A stretch of 26,014 nucleotides of DNA from CBDUQP01 sp965369385 (GCA_965369385.1 CBDUQP010000036.1:1-26014), one strand, 5' to 3'. Shown: positions 6,277 through 14,672, counted from the stretch's first letter. The notes: a model not told the origin generated them from the letters alone. Program-made: numbers and translations.

Positions 6277-8736
6277 ATGAAGGACAATAGGCACGCAATC
6301 TGGTCCGACCAGCAGATAATCGAATGGAACGAAGGATACCCCATCGGTAACGGCCGCCTGGGCGCGATGGTGCTCGGCGGCGCACTGAACGAACGTATCG
6401 GCCTGAACCACGATATGCTCCTGCGGAGATACTGGAAGTACCAGAAACGCAACTTCGCCGAGATCATTCCGGAAATGCGAAGCCTCTGCCTTGATGAGAA
6501 ATGGGACGAAGCCCACGAGTTGGTACTGACGAAGCTCCCCTCCAGCGGCCGCCCGCTTTATGTGAATCCGCTCATGCCCGCATCCGATCTTGGCTTGTTC
6601 CAGGAAGCTCGCGATGGCGCCCAAGACGACATCAAGAATTACAGCCGCACACTCGATATGGAAACCGGCATCGTTACCGTAGAATATGAGATCGACGGTG
6701 TTCTGTATAAACGCGAGCACTTCTGCTCATGGCATGCCGGCGTGATCGTCGTCCGCTTGAACTCGCCAAACCGCGTGGGGCACCTGTCCGGCCAGGTCAC
6801 GCTGTCGCGACTACTTGATCCAGACTGCGAAATCTCAGGCAGTTCCAAACTCGGTGAAGTAGCCCTCGAATGCGAATTCGAAGAAGGCGTCCGGTTCGCC
6901 ACTGCCGTGAAGGTGCTGCAACATGGCGGCAGGCTAACCAACGGGCGCCGCGAATATACGCCTATCGGCGGCGAAATACCCGGACCGGACCTAAATGGCA
7001 TGAGCTTCATCTTCCGCGAACCCGAAGCACTTGAGCGGTCTGCCGGCGTCTCAACGTGTTTCGACAGTTGCGACGAAGTTACGCTGCTGATCGCGGTATC
7101 AACCGATGACGAAGCCGACAATCCACTGGAGTATTGTCTCAATAAGCTGGCAGATGTACCCGCAGATTACGAAGAACTCAAACGCCAGCACATCGCGGAC
7201 CACAAGAGCATCTACAATCGCGTGAGCCTGAACATCGCCGAACAACACACTAGCCGCACAACGGCTGACCTTATCAAAGAAGCTATAGACACTGACCAGT
7301 CCTCGCCTGAACTGGTAGAGAAGATGTTTAATATGGGACGCTATATGGCGATCAACAGCGGAAGGCCCGCACCCGCAGGTCAACCGTTCTCCACGCCAAT
7401 AACGCTCCAGGGCATATGGAACCAGGACCGCCGCCCTGCGTGGGACTGCGACTATCATCTGGACTTGAACTTCACCATGTGCTACTGGCCGCTGGAGATG
7501 GTGAACCTTTCGGACCATCTCATTCCGGTGATGGACTGGGTGGAGCACGTTCTGCCCCAGGCAAGAATCGCATGCCAGGATATGTTTGGCTGCGACGGCG
7601 TATGGTTTGCCGGATGCTGCGACCGCAACACGCTGGGTAACAGCGACGACCTCGGTTTCTACTGGGCCAGCGGCGCCCCGTGGGTTGCGCAGATACTCTG
7701 GCATCACTGGGAATACAGCGGTGATGTGGACTTCCTGCGAGACCGCCTGTACCCATTCCTCAAGGAACTGGCCACATTCTACAAGGGCGCACTGTGGGAG
7801 AACGAAGACGGCCAGTTGGTCATCTTCCCCGGCTATTCACCTGAGATGGGCATCAAAAATCGCAAGCGATACTGCGCGATCTCCAGCCCATCCACTATGG
7901 ACATAGAACTATCACGGGAGGTATTGACGAATGTGCTGGCTGCCTCCGAGCTTCTCGGCATGGATGACAATATGCGAGCCGAATGGTCGCAGATGCTGAG
8001 CAAGATTCCCCAGCCGGTAATAGGCGAACGTGGCGACCTGCTTGAGTGGATGGAAGACCACGAACCTGTCGACCCCGGCCATCGCCACAGGTCGCACTTC
8101 GTGTCCATGAGCCCGGGAGACAGGATCACGCCCGAGGACACCCCCGAATATTCCGAAGCGATTCGCAAATCGCTCGAAGTGCGCCAGACATCGGGACGCG
8201 ACCGCGGGTGCTCGCTGACGTGGGTGTGGGATCAACATATCCGCAGCCGCCTGTACGAAGGCGACAAGGCGATGTTCGAATTCAACTTCAACGCAAAGAA
8301 CCACGTGATGGATAACCTGCTGATGTCGCTGCTGGATTGGCGCGAAACGTCCACCACGCTCAACTGGTTCCAGAGGCGGATATTCCAGATCGAAGCCGGC
8401 ATCGGCATGGTCGCATCCATCGCCGAGATGTTCTTCCAGGACCGTCGCGGCCTACTGCGACTACTGCCTGCCCTGCCGACTTCCCTCGCCGATGGCAATC
8501 TGACCGGCTTCCGGGCTCGCGGCGGATTCGAAGTGGACCTGGCGTGGAAGGCGGGCAAACTCACCGAGGCAAAGATCACCTCACTACGCGGAACACCGTG
8601 CAGAGTGAAGTTCTTCGGCGGAGAAACTGCCGTGAACGTGGAGGCCGACGGAAAGTCACAGAAGCTGACCGTAGCCGATGCTTGCATAGAGTTCCCAACC
8701 GAAACGGGCAAAACATACACAATAACCCCCGCCTGA
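6277..8736 (+). CDS. Glycoside hydrolase family 95 (alpha-L-fucosidase-like)
   Basis: The 819-residue protein matches GH95 along its length: PIGNGRLGAMVLGG near the N-terminus, LQGIWNQDRRPAWDCDYHLDLN (377-398), SPE with the likely acid Glu523, GHRHRSHF and the AEMFFQD helix. GH95 enzymes are inverting alpha-L-fucosidases or alpha-L-galactosidases. Two positions differ from the usual motifs: N-x-N is D-L-N (Asp396, Asn398), and the aspartate of the QIDGNFG-like motif is Glu706 in QIEAGIG. There is no signal peptide, so it probably acts in the cytoplasm on imported oligosaccharides. AAGGA eight bases upstream favours ATG 6277; the ATG at 6259 is an alternative. It follows the AraC gene and probably has its own promoter. 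Confidence 0.85.
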   Translation: MKDNRHAIWSDQQIIEWNEGYPIGNGRLGAMVLGGALNERIGLNHDMLLRRYWKYQKRNFAEIIPEMRSLCLDEKWDEAHELVLTKLPSSGRPLYVNPLMPASDLGLFQEARDGAQDDIKNYSRTLDMETGIVTVEYEIDGVLYKREHFCSWHAGVIVVRLNSPNRVGHLSGQVTLSRLLDPDCEISGSSKLGEVALECEFEEGVRFATAVKVLQHGGRLTNGRREYTPIGGEIPGPDLNGMSFIFREPEALERSAGVSTCFDSCDEVTLLIAVSTDDEADNPLEYCLNKLADVPADYEELKRQHIADHKSIYNRVSLNIAEQHTSRTTADLIKEAIDTDQSSPELVEKMFNMGRYMAINSGRPAPAGQPFSTPITLQGIWNQDRRPAWDCDYHLDLNFTMCYWPLEMVNLSDHLIPVMDWVEHVLPQARIACQDMFGCDGVWFAGCCDRNTLGNSDDLGFYWASGAPWVAQILWHHWEYSGDVDFLRDRLYPFLKELATFYKGALWENEDGQLVIFPGYSPEMGIKNRKRYCAISSPSTMDIELSREVLTNVLAASELLGMDDNMRAEWSQMLSKIPQPVIGERGDLLEWMEDHEPVDPGHRHRSHFVSMSPGDRITPEDTPEYSEAIRKSLEVRQTSGRDRGCSLTWVWDQHIRSRLYEGDKAMFEFNFNAKNHVMDNLLMSLLDWRETSTTLNWFQRRIFQIEAGIGMVASIAEMFFQDRRGLLRLLPALPTSLADGNLTGFRARGGFEVDLAWKAGKLTEAKITSLRGTPCRVKFFGGETAVNVEADGKSQKLTVADACIEFPTETGKTYTITPA

Positions 8737-8749
8737 CGAATGTCGTCAG
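8733..8749. terminator. Inverted repeat holding both convergent stop codons
   Basis: CTGACGA-ATG-TCGTCAG is a perfect 7-base inverted repeat with a 3-base loop. It contains the TGA of GH95 (8734-8736) and, on the other strand, the TGA of the REC-PP2C-STAS gene (8746-8748). There is no T-run, so termination activity is only a suggestion. Confidence 0.35.
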
Positions 8750-10533
8750 CCCATTACGCTTGTTTCTTTCTGGAGGCCTTCTATCAGGGCGGCAAATTCG
8801 CGGCGATTCTCTTCACTCAATGACGCCAGGGCCTCGTGCGATGCCAGAACACGCCCCGCGTCCGGTGCACAACCGACAGACACGCCCGCAGCCGGTTCCA
8901 TGTGTGTTGGCAGGGCATGCATTTCGGTGCTTATCCTGTTAAGAACCGCATCCATACCCAACTCCTCAAATGCCTCCCGAACTTGTGGCAAAACGCCCTG
9001 TATACGGAAGTCCTGGCCACCAGCGTCGGTGATTGTCACTAACTCAAGCATCGTCCCCAGGAATGTGCTGTCCATATATGTACAGAGCGACAGGTCCAGC
9101 ACGATACGGCATGGTTCATCGTCGTCAATGCACTGCTTGCACTTCTCATAGAACGCTGTGCTGAATGTCCAGGTAGCACGCCCATCCACGCTTATGAATC
9201 GAGTCCCGCCTTCATTGCCCACAAGAACAGCCGCCGCGTGAGACTTCTCCACGCATACGGGCATATGAACTGCCTCCGGCGAACCGTTGTCCAGCGTAGA
9301 CTCTCCAGCCCCACAGGTGAGTAGCAGCAGCATTACGTCGTCCTCCTGGCTTCGCCCATCTCGCCGCTGCTCAGCAGTGTTCTGAAGATCATGTAACAAC
9401 TCATCGCCGGTAAGCTCCGCTCGCCCGATCTCATATTCCAGGTATTCCGGAGTCAGCGATTCAGACTCAGCCTCGGCGTCAAATATACCATCGGTGTACA
9501 TCAGCAGGCGATCACCTTCGTGCAGAGTGATCAGCTTCTCAGAGAACTCCGCATTGGCCATTATCCCCAACGCAGGCCCGGTGTGGTACACCCGCTCCAG
9601 CCAACCGCCAGATCGCTGTATCAACAAAGGCACATGGCCGGCGGATGCTATAGCCAATTGGCCCTCTTCCAAGTCCAGAACGCCAACGGCTGCGGTGATG
9701 AACAGCCCGGGCGCACTGCACTCGGCACGGAGGGCATCGTTCACCGATTTGAGAATCTCGCGGGGATGCCTGACGCATCCATCGTGATCGTATATGCCTA
9801 TTCGATTCTTGAACAACACCGCAAGCATCGCCGCTGAAACGCCATGCCCTGCCGCATCGGCGACATAGAGTACAGCGTGCCTTTCATCAGCAAGGATTAC
9901 ATCATAGATATCTCCGCCAACGCTCTGGCAAGGACGATAGATTGCATTCACAGAGAAATGTTTCATATCCGGAGATGTTCGGGGCAGGAGCGATCTCTGG
10001 ATCAGATCCGCTCGCCTCAGGTCCTGGTCCAACCGGCCAGATTGTGTCCGCAGCAGATCGCACGCCTCTGCAAGTTGGGTATTTTGCGCACCAAGCGCCT
10101 TGAGCAACATATCACGCTCTTGCTCAACATGCCGCTTGTGCAAAACATTGCGGACAGTCACCAGTAAACCGTTAACCACATCCATCGGTTTGCGAATAAA
10201 GTCATAGGCCCCCAGGTGAACCGCCTGCACAGCGTTGTCCAGCGTGGGATTGCCGGACAAGATTATCCAACTCGGACCGGGACACTCCTTCTTGGCCCAC
10301 TGCATTAGTTCCATACCACTCAGTTGGGGCATGGCTATGTCAGATATGACAACGTCAAACTCCCCGCCCTCAGATAGAATGCGTTGGGCGTCCAATCCGT
10401 CAGCAGCTTCGACGACATCGTAGGATGCCACAGTGGTCAGAACGTCCCTGAGCAAGCTGCGGATGACCCGCTCATCGTCTACAACCAAAATCCTTGCACG
10501 CGTGGTAATATCGTCCGCTGCACTCAGTTCCAT
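8746..10533 (-). CDS. Response regulator fused to PP2C (SpoIIE/RsbU) phosphatase and STAS domain
   Basis: The 595-residue signalling protein has three parts. A receiver domain (about 13-130) has acidic pair Asp19/Asp20, phospho-acceptor Asp65 and Lys115. A linker predicted as coiled coil (135-185) leads to a SpoIIE-type PP2C phosphatase with metal-binding motifs GGDIYD (206-211), DAAGHG (226-231), YTDGIFD (346-352) and EDDV (397-400). A STAS domain (about 425-540) has a phosphorylatable Ser489 in YMDSTFLG, as in anti-sigma-factor antagonists. The protein thus joins an RsbU-like phosphatase to an RsbV-like antagonist under a phosphorelay input. No kinase or sigma factor is nearby. AGGGG eight bases upstream supports ATG 10533. 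It converges on GH95. Confidence 0.9.
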   Translation of the reverse strand: MELSAADDITTRARILVVDDERVIRSLLRDVLTTVASYDVVEAADGLDAQRILSEGGEFDVVISDIAMPQLSGMELMQWAKKECPGPSWIILSGNPTLDNAVQAVHLGAYDFIRKPMDVVNGLLVTVRNVLHKRHVEQERDMLLKALGAQNTQLAEACDLLRTQSGRLDQDLRRADLIQRSLLPRTSPDMKHFSVNAIYRPCQSVGGDIYDVILADERHAVLYVADAAGHGVSAAMLAVLFKNRIGIYDHDGCVRHPREILKSVNDALRAECSAPGLFITAAVGVLDLEEGQLAIASAGHVPLLIQRSGGWLERVYHTGPALGIMANAEFSEKLITLHEGDRLLMYTDGIFDAEAESESLTPEYLEYEIGRAELTGDELLHDLQNTAEQRRDGRSQEDDVMLLLLTCGAGESTLDNGSPEAVHMPVCVEKSHAAAVLVGNEGGTRFISVDGRATWTFSTAFYEKCKQCIDDDEPCRIVLDLSLCTYMDSTFLGTMLELVTITDAGGQDFRIQGVLPQVREAFEELGMDAVLNRISTEMHALPTHMEPAAGVSVGCAPDAGRVLASHEALASLSEENRREFAALIEGLQKETSVMG

Positions 10534-10731
10534 TTGAGATCCCCTTCAAAAATAAGTGCCTGCCACCGAGCAGCCTTTCAAAAGCGCAAGTACTCCCGAG
10601 CGCCGCACGGCTGCGTGTGATGCTTCCGGTAAATCAGCAGCCCTACCCCTTAGTTCCACCGACAATGAATAATAGACATGGCAGTGTCAGTGAATCAAGC
10701 GGCGCATCCGTTTTTCCACTAACGGGTTTCG

Positions 10732-11886
10732 TCACCCCCCAGCGACATCGGAGAATTCTTTCACCACCACACGCTCCACCCGGCCGCCCAATCCACAGGT
10801 AATCTCATACGGTATCGTATCAGCCAGCTTCGCCAGATTCTCAACGCTGTGCGGATCGGCGGGATTTGGCGAAATTATCTCAACATCATCGCCAACGCTC
10901 ACACCTTCTATCGAAGTGACGTCAACAATTGTCTGATCCATAGAAACCCTGCCGCAGACCCCAGCCATCTGCCCGCGAATCTTCATAACTCCCCGCTCCG
11001 AAAGACTCCGGCGGTATCCATCCGCATATCCAACGGGCACCAGACCAACGCGAGAAGGAGCGACAAACGTATGTTTCAGACCATAACCACAGCTACTTCC
11101 AGCAGCTACATCTTTAACCTGCATCAACGAACCTCTCAAACGCAGGATCGGTCGCAGGTCCAGATGGTTAAGCATTTCATCAGAGGGCTGATAGCCATAC
11201 ATCGCTATGCCGATACGAACCATATTGAAATGAGCTTCAGGCAGGTCAATCGTGCCGGCAGAGTTGCAAGCATGAACGATGACTCCCCCATCTGTGTCAC
11301 ATGCGTCAACGGCAGACATGAATTCTTCTATCTGCTTATAGCTTGCGGACTTATCGGCCTCATCAGCACTGGCGAAGTGCGTATAAAGCCCAGAGAGCTT
11401 CACGTTCTTGAGACCGCCAATCTCCTTAACCAGCTCTGCCGCATCGCCATGAGCTACCCCGCTACGCCCCATTCCGCTATCAATCTTCACATGCACCTGG
11501 GCAGTGGTGCCCAGCTTCCCCGCGATGCTATCGGCCATATTGGCCGCCTGCATATCTGCCACGGTCACTTCGATATCTTCGCGAAGCATACACTCAAGTA
11601 TTTGCGCGGCCTTATCTTGCGGACCATGGCTGAACGCGGAAAAGAACACCAGCAGCGGGCCCGCATACCCCAGTTGCCGCAATTGCAGTGCCTCCACAGG
11701 TGCTGCCACCGCCAGACAGTCAACCGCTGCCGCTATCGCCGGCCACAATCCCGCAACACCGTGCCCGTAGCAATCTGCCTTGACCACCGCGCAGAGTTTG
11801 GTTCCTGCGGGAACCTGCTGCCGCAGCAATCTGATGTTATAGCCCAATGCCGACAGTGATATTTCCGCTGTCAGATGTGTGTTCAT
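10732..11886 (-). CDS. alr: Alanine racemase
   Basis: The 384-residue PLP enzyme interconverts L- and D-alanine for peptidoglycan. The PLP lysine is Lys36 in VVKADCYGHG, and the second catalytic base is Tyr268 in SSCGYGLKHTF. The sequences VHVKIDSGMGRSG (131-143) and IVHACNSAGTIDLPEAHFNMVRIGIAMYG also match the family. The start is ATG 11886, with GGAG eight bases upstream. An upstream extension to 12018 would read through the operator-like palindrome and has no family similarity. It is a single gene, transcribed away from the lipoprotein gene's 3' end. The presence of alr implies D-alanine use in the cell wall, in line with recent views on planctomycetes. Confidence 0.92.
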   Translation of the reverse strand: MNTHLTAEISLSALGYNIRLLRQQVPAGTKLCAVVKADCYGHGVAGLWPAIAAAVDCLAVAAPVEALQLRQLGYAGPLLVFFSAFSHGPQDKAAQILECMLREDIEVTVADMQAANMADSIAGKLGTTAQVHVKIDSGMGRSGVAHGDAAELVKEIGGLKNVKLSGLYTHFASADEADKSASYKQIEEFMSAVDACDTDGGVIVHACNSAGTIDLPEAHFNMVRIGIAMYGYQPSDEMLNHLDLRPILRLRGSLMQVKDVAAGSSCGYGLKHTFVAPSRVGLVPVGYADGYRRSLSERGVMKIRGQMAGVCGRVSMDQTIVDVTSIEGVSVGDDVEIISPNPADPHSVENLAKLADTIPYEITCGLGGRVERVVVKEFSDVAGG

Positions 11887-11955
11887 CCTGTTTGCTCCCA
11901 CAAAAATTGCCCCGCGCCGGCCTGGTGCGAGGCGCAAAACGTGCGGACATCTTAC

Positions 11956-11987
11956 CATGAACATGTCAAGATGTTGACATGAACATG
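11956..11987 (-). promoter_or_regulatory. Operator-like palindrome at the alr promoter
   Basis: CATGAACATG occurs at 11956-11965 and again at 11978-11987. Between them CATGTCAA (11962-11969) and TTGACATG (11974-11981) form an 8-base inverted repeat with a 4-base centre. On the minus strand TAAGAT lies just downstream as a possible -10. The arrangement suggests a dimeric regulator or a self-overlapping operator. Confidence 0.45.
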
Positions 11988-12009
11988 CCCAAGTTGCCCG
12001 CGAAACGAT
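11979..12009 (+). repeat. Dispersed 31-bp repeat, copy 1
   Basis: Matches 14971-15001 at 28 of 31 positions; all three differences are G/A transitions. The core is CCCAAGTTGCCC followed by CGAAACGAT. It overlaps the right arm of the alr palindrome. Confidence 0.55.
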
Positions 12010-12044
12010 AATTCGCAATTTCGAAGCATTTAACAGGTATCGTT

Positions 12045-12072
12045 TCCCCGGATTTCTGTGTCCCCGGATTTC
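12045..12072 (+). repeat. Tandem 12-bp repeat TCCCCGGATTTC
   Basis: TCCCCGGATTTC occurs at 12045-12056 and 12061-12072, a 16-base period. It lies between the alr upstream region and the 3' end of the lipoprotein gene and resembles the short GC-rich motifs of REP-type elements. Confidence 0.5.
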
Positions 12073-12099
12073 CCAGGAGCAATAAGAAACTTCCGCCGA

Positions 12100-13026
12100 T
12101 CAGCGGCCCGTAAGTCGCCTGTCGACGGCATCGTAGAATTGGTTGATCCGCTTCAGTGACATGCCGGTGTTATACGTGCCCCATTTCTGCCACTCCATCC
12201 GCGAAGAGATATCCAGTCGGGCGCCCCCATCGGGCAGTGCGTGGACGCCAATGTCGAACTCCAAGGGGTTGCTCCCGAAGCGGGTGATGTGTGCGACGAG
12301 CGTCTTGTCCACCTCGTTGGCCCGGTCGATTCTCCAGCCGAGTCCCTTGGCCGCGTCGAAGGCCGCGTCATAGACAGCCGAAGTCTCGGCCGCGTACGTC
12401 CTCGGGCCGGTCGCACCTTCCAGAATCAGGCAGTCGGAGGTGACCATGCGGATGGGTGCCTCGACGGAACTGGTCATCTGTGCTGTCATCGGCGGGCCGG
12501 ACGAGTCGCCGGCATTGTCGGGCTTGCTGACTTTCAATCTAAGGCGGACGACCGTGGTCTGGTTCTCCACCACCCGGATGCCAACGCGATGCTCCTGCCG
12601 CTTGATCGCGACCCGGTCCTTCATCGCCCATGGCTCGATCTTGTTGGACATCAACACACCCACCAGGCCGCCGCCGGAGTATATGGCCGGGTCGGCCGAG
12701 CCATGCTGCCCAGCGTAACCGATTTCCGAAGCGTAGTGAATGACGTACTCATGCTCGCCAGGCCGATCCGTAACACTGAGCTGCCAGTCCCCGGCCTTCG
12801 GCCTGCACGCCGCAACGCGGTGTTGCTGCTCAATCTTCTCGATCGAGTAGGTCATTCGCTGGTAGCGCTTGGCATCGTCGCCTTCCACCTCGGTGATGAA
12901 GGTCACGAAGCCCTTTTGCTGCTCGTGCGGGATACGATCCAGGAAGTGCAGGTTCTTCGGCATACTGCAGCCGGCGGATAATACGCACAATGCCAGAATC
13001 AGACAGGACAGGTATAGCTTCTTCAT
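12100..13026 (-). CDS. Putative lipoprotein of unknown function
   Basis: The 308-residue product begins with a lipoprotein signal peptide: MKK, a hydrophobic run and the lipobox LSAG-Cys20, so it should be acylated and anchored in a membrane. The rest is soluble, with a C-terminal part (about 220-308) of alternating strands and helices (AAFDAAKGLGWRIDRA... ending YDAVDRRL). That pattern recalls the helix-grip domains of BamC/DUF3568-like lipoproteins, but I cannot assign a family. The chosen start, ATG 13026, has GGAG ten bases upstream; the longer reading to 13062 would put a charged stretch before the signal. It is divergent from the membrane-anchored protein at 13318, and the two may be functionally linked. 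Confidence 0.7.
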   Translation of the reverse strand: MKKLYLSCLILALCVLSAGCSMPKNLHFLDRIPHEQQKGFVTFITEVEGDDAKRYQRMTYSIEKIEQQHRVAACRPKAGDWQLSVTDRPGEHEYVIHYASEIGYAGQHGSADPAIYSGGGLVGVLMSNKIEPWAMKDRVAIKRQEHRVGIRVVENQTTVVRLRLKVSKPDNAGDSSGPPMTAQMTSSVEAPIRMVTSDCLILEGATGPRTYAAETSAVYDAAFDAAKGLGWRIDRANEVDKTLVAHITRFGSNPLEFDIGVHALPDGGARLDISSRMEWQKWGTYNTGMSLKRINQFYDAVDRRLTGR

Positions 13027-13199
13027 ATCACTGTTTCTCCAATTGCCCTTGCGGGCAGCCAACCGGCTTCGCGCAACGCTCCGGTTCCGTGGCGAGGGAC
13101 ACTTAGCCTACGCATCGCCAAGGCTTAACACGACTGATGGTAACAGTCGCTCTGGGGGAGGTCAACGTTTCGGCCAGATCGATTCCAGCCGGAAGCACC

Positions 13200-13228
13200 T
13201 TGCACAACTGACCGGCAAGTTCTAGGAT
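13200..13228 (+). promoter_or_regulatory. Probable sigma-70 promoter
   Basis: TTGCAC (13200-13205), a 17-base spacer and TAGGAT (13223-13228). It would give a leader of about 80 bases before the ATG at 13318. Confidence 0.55.
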
Positions 13229-13317
13229 TTAAGGATGTGAGTTGTCTCTCAACCAGCGATTGCGGCAGACGTCAGCATTCTTGTCTGAAGACACGAGCGA
13301 AGGCATATGGAGATATA

Positions 13318-14487
13318 ATGGCTAAGAGAAGAACGAAACTTCTGACAGTAGCGGCTATTATCACGCTGGCTATCCTGGTCGTTTCCACGCAGCTCGGCGG
13401 TTGGTATTATCTCAGCAGGGCTCGGAGCGAGTATGATAGCGGGCAGTATCTGTCGAGTTTCATCCTTGCCTCTCGGGCGAAATCCTTGCTGCTCTTCTCC
13501 GAGTCAGCAGGAACTGCTCTCGACAATGCGGGTGATGCGCTGGTCACGAAGCTGGTGGATCAGCTGTTGGCCTCTCTGCGGAATGGCGGCTGGCCTCCCA
13601 AGGAGGACATCACGTTTGGAGCATGGGGCAATGCCACAAGCCGTTTCAAGGATGAAGCGGGGTTGGGCTATGTGTATGACCGATGGTCGCGCATCGAAGC
13701 GCAATATGTGCGGGAAGTTCGGACGACTGCAATTCGGGAGGCCCGCAATGCGGTCTGCCGGAAGAACCTCGATAGGCTCACACGTTTCCTGGCCGCCGCG
13801 TTTGCTACCCTGGGAACCGGTGAATCGCAGAACGAGGTCGCACCGCTTGCTGCACAGCTACAGTTGATAGCCAAAGAGAGTCTTTCTCCCGGCACGGGCA
13901 GGACGATATACGATTCACTGAACGCTCTGGAATCCTACTTGCCGACATCGCATCCCTCAACAGACATATGGCGAAATGACTTGTCCAAACTTCGCAACGA
14001 ATGCATGAAGCAGTGCGGGGTCAAGGTGCCCTTTGAAGTACGCGGCGTCTTCCTCAAAAAGGGATATATTGCCTTGGAACCGACCCATGAAGGCAGGCTG
14101 CCCGCCTTTGAACTCTCGATCTCCTGCAAATACGATACTAAGCACAAGTACACCAACGGTATCCCTCCCAGTGTCAATATTGGCAATTCGCAGAACTGGC
14201 CTGGGGTCGTGGTCTCAGATTCTCGGGACAACCTGATCATGGGTGTGGCATACCGGTGGGACGTACGTGCAACCGCCATCGGAACCCTTAAGGCCAGCGA
14301 CGGGACAGTAATTCACGAATTCCGTGCTACGCACACTGAGAAGGCACCAAAACGACTACAAGTATTGTCCCGTATAGGTGATCACTCACAGCCGAAACAA
14401 ACTCTCATTGTCTATCAGGCAAAGCAGAACGTCATCTTAGAGCTTGCCAAAGTATTGAAGAAGAAACTGCCCCCTCCTGCAGAATAG
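13318..14487 (+). CDS. Membrane-anchored protein of unknown function
   Basis: I do not recognise this 389-residue protein. A basic N-terminus (MAKRRTK) and one hydrophobic segment (about 8-30) predict an N-in membrane anchor with the bulk outside the cytoplasm. Residues about 30-230 are mostly helical with regular leucine and alanine spacing, somewhat like tetratricopeptide or coiled repeats (ARSEYDSGQYLSSFILASRAKSLLL). Residues about 245-375 look beta-rich. A proline-rich end (KKLPPPAE) closes it. GGAG five bases upstream supports ATG 13318, and a good promoter and terminator flank it, so it is a monocistronic gene. It is divergent from the lipoprotein gene. Confidence 0.65.
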   Translation: MAKRRTKLLTVAAIITLAILVVSTQLGGWYYLSRARSEYDSGQYLSSFILASRAKSLLLFSESAGTALDNAGDALVTKLVDQLLASLRNGGWPPKEDITFGAWGNATSRFKDEAGLGYVYDRWSRIEAQYVREVRTTAIREARNAVCRKNLDRLTRFLAAAFATLGTGESQNEVAPLAAQLQLIAKESLSPGTGRTIYDSLNALESYLPTSHPSTDIWRNDLSKLRNECMKQCGVKVPFEVRGVFLKKGYIALEPTHEGRLPAFELSISCKYDTKHKYTNGIPPSVNIGNSQNWPGVVVSDSRDNLIMGVAYRWDVRATAIGTLKASDGTVIHEFRATHTEKAPKRLQVLSRIGDHSQPKQTLIVYQAKQNVILELAKVLKKKLPPPAE

Positions 14488-14536
14488 CTACGCATCGGGT
14501 TACAGAATCAGGGCAATCGCATCCAAATTTTTGGTT

Positions 14537-14570
14537 CTTCCGCAGAATCTGCTGAGGAGGCATTTTTTTT
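14537..14570 (+). terminator. Intrinsic terminator of the membrane-anchored protein gene
   Basis: CTTCC and GCAG pair with CTGC and GGAGG (one TGA bulge and an AAT loop, 14537-14560), followed by CA and eight T (14563-14570). It lies 50 bases after the stop codon. Confidence 0.7.
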
Positions 14571-14614
14571 AGGGTTACTTTCACGCCCGACTGTTCGGTT
14601 GCCAAGTGTACTTC

Positions 14615-14672
14615 GCATGTGAATGCGCCGTAGCCGTAGAGGGCATCGCCTCGACGGCACGCAGTCACATGC
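14615..14672. ncRNA. Nested 21-bp hairpin, possible structured RNA
   Basis: Four stems nest in order: GCATGTGA/TCACATGC (14615-14622 with 14665-14672), TGCG/CGCA (14624-14627 with 14660-14663), GCCGT/ACGGC (14633-14637 with 14654-14658) and GAGG/CCTC (14639-14642 with 14649-14652), closed by a six-base loop. Only two single mismatches and one 5/1 internal loop interrupt it. Strand and function are unknown; a cruciform or a transposon relic are alternatives. Confidence 0.45.

Noticed and set aside
5424..6467. 347-codon minus-strand open frame opposite the AraC gene and the GH95 start
   Set aside because: Both plus-strand genes have strong family motifs; this frame is the complement of their GC-rich codon positions.
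10849..11859. 336-codon plus-strand open frame opposite alr
   Set aside because: alr is certain on the minus strand, and the opposite frame shows no motifs.
14615..14672. Integron attC site
   Set aside because: The palindrome lacks the RYYYAAC and GTTRRRY end motifs, and there is no integrase or cassette array.
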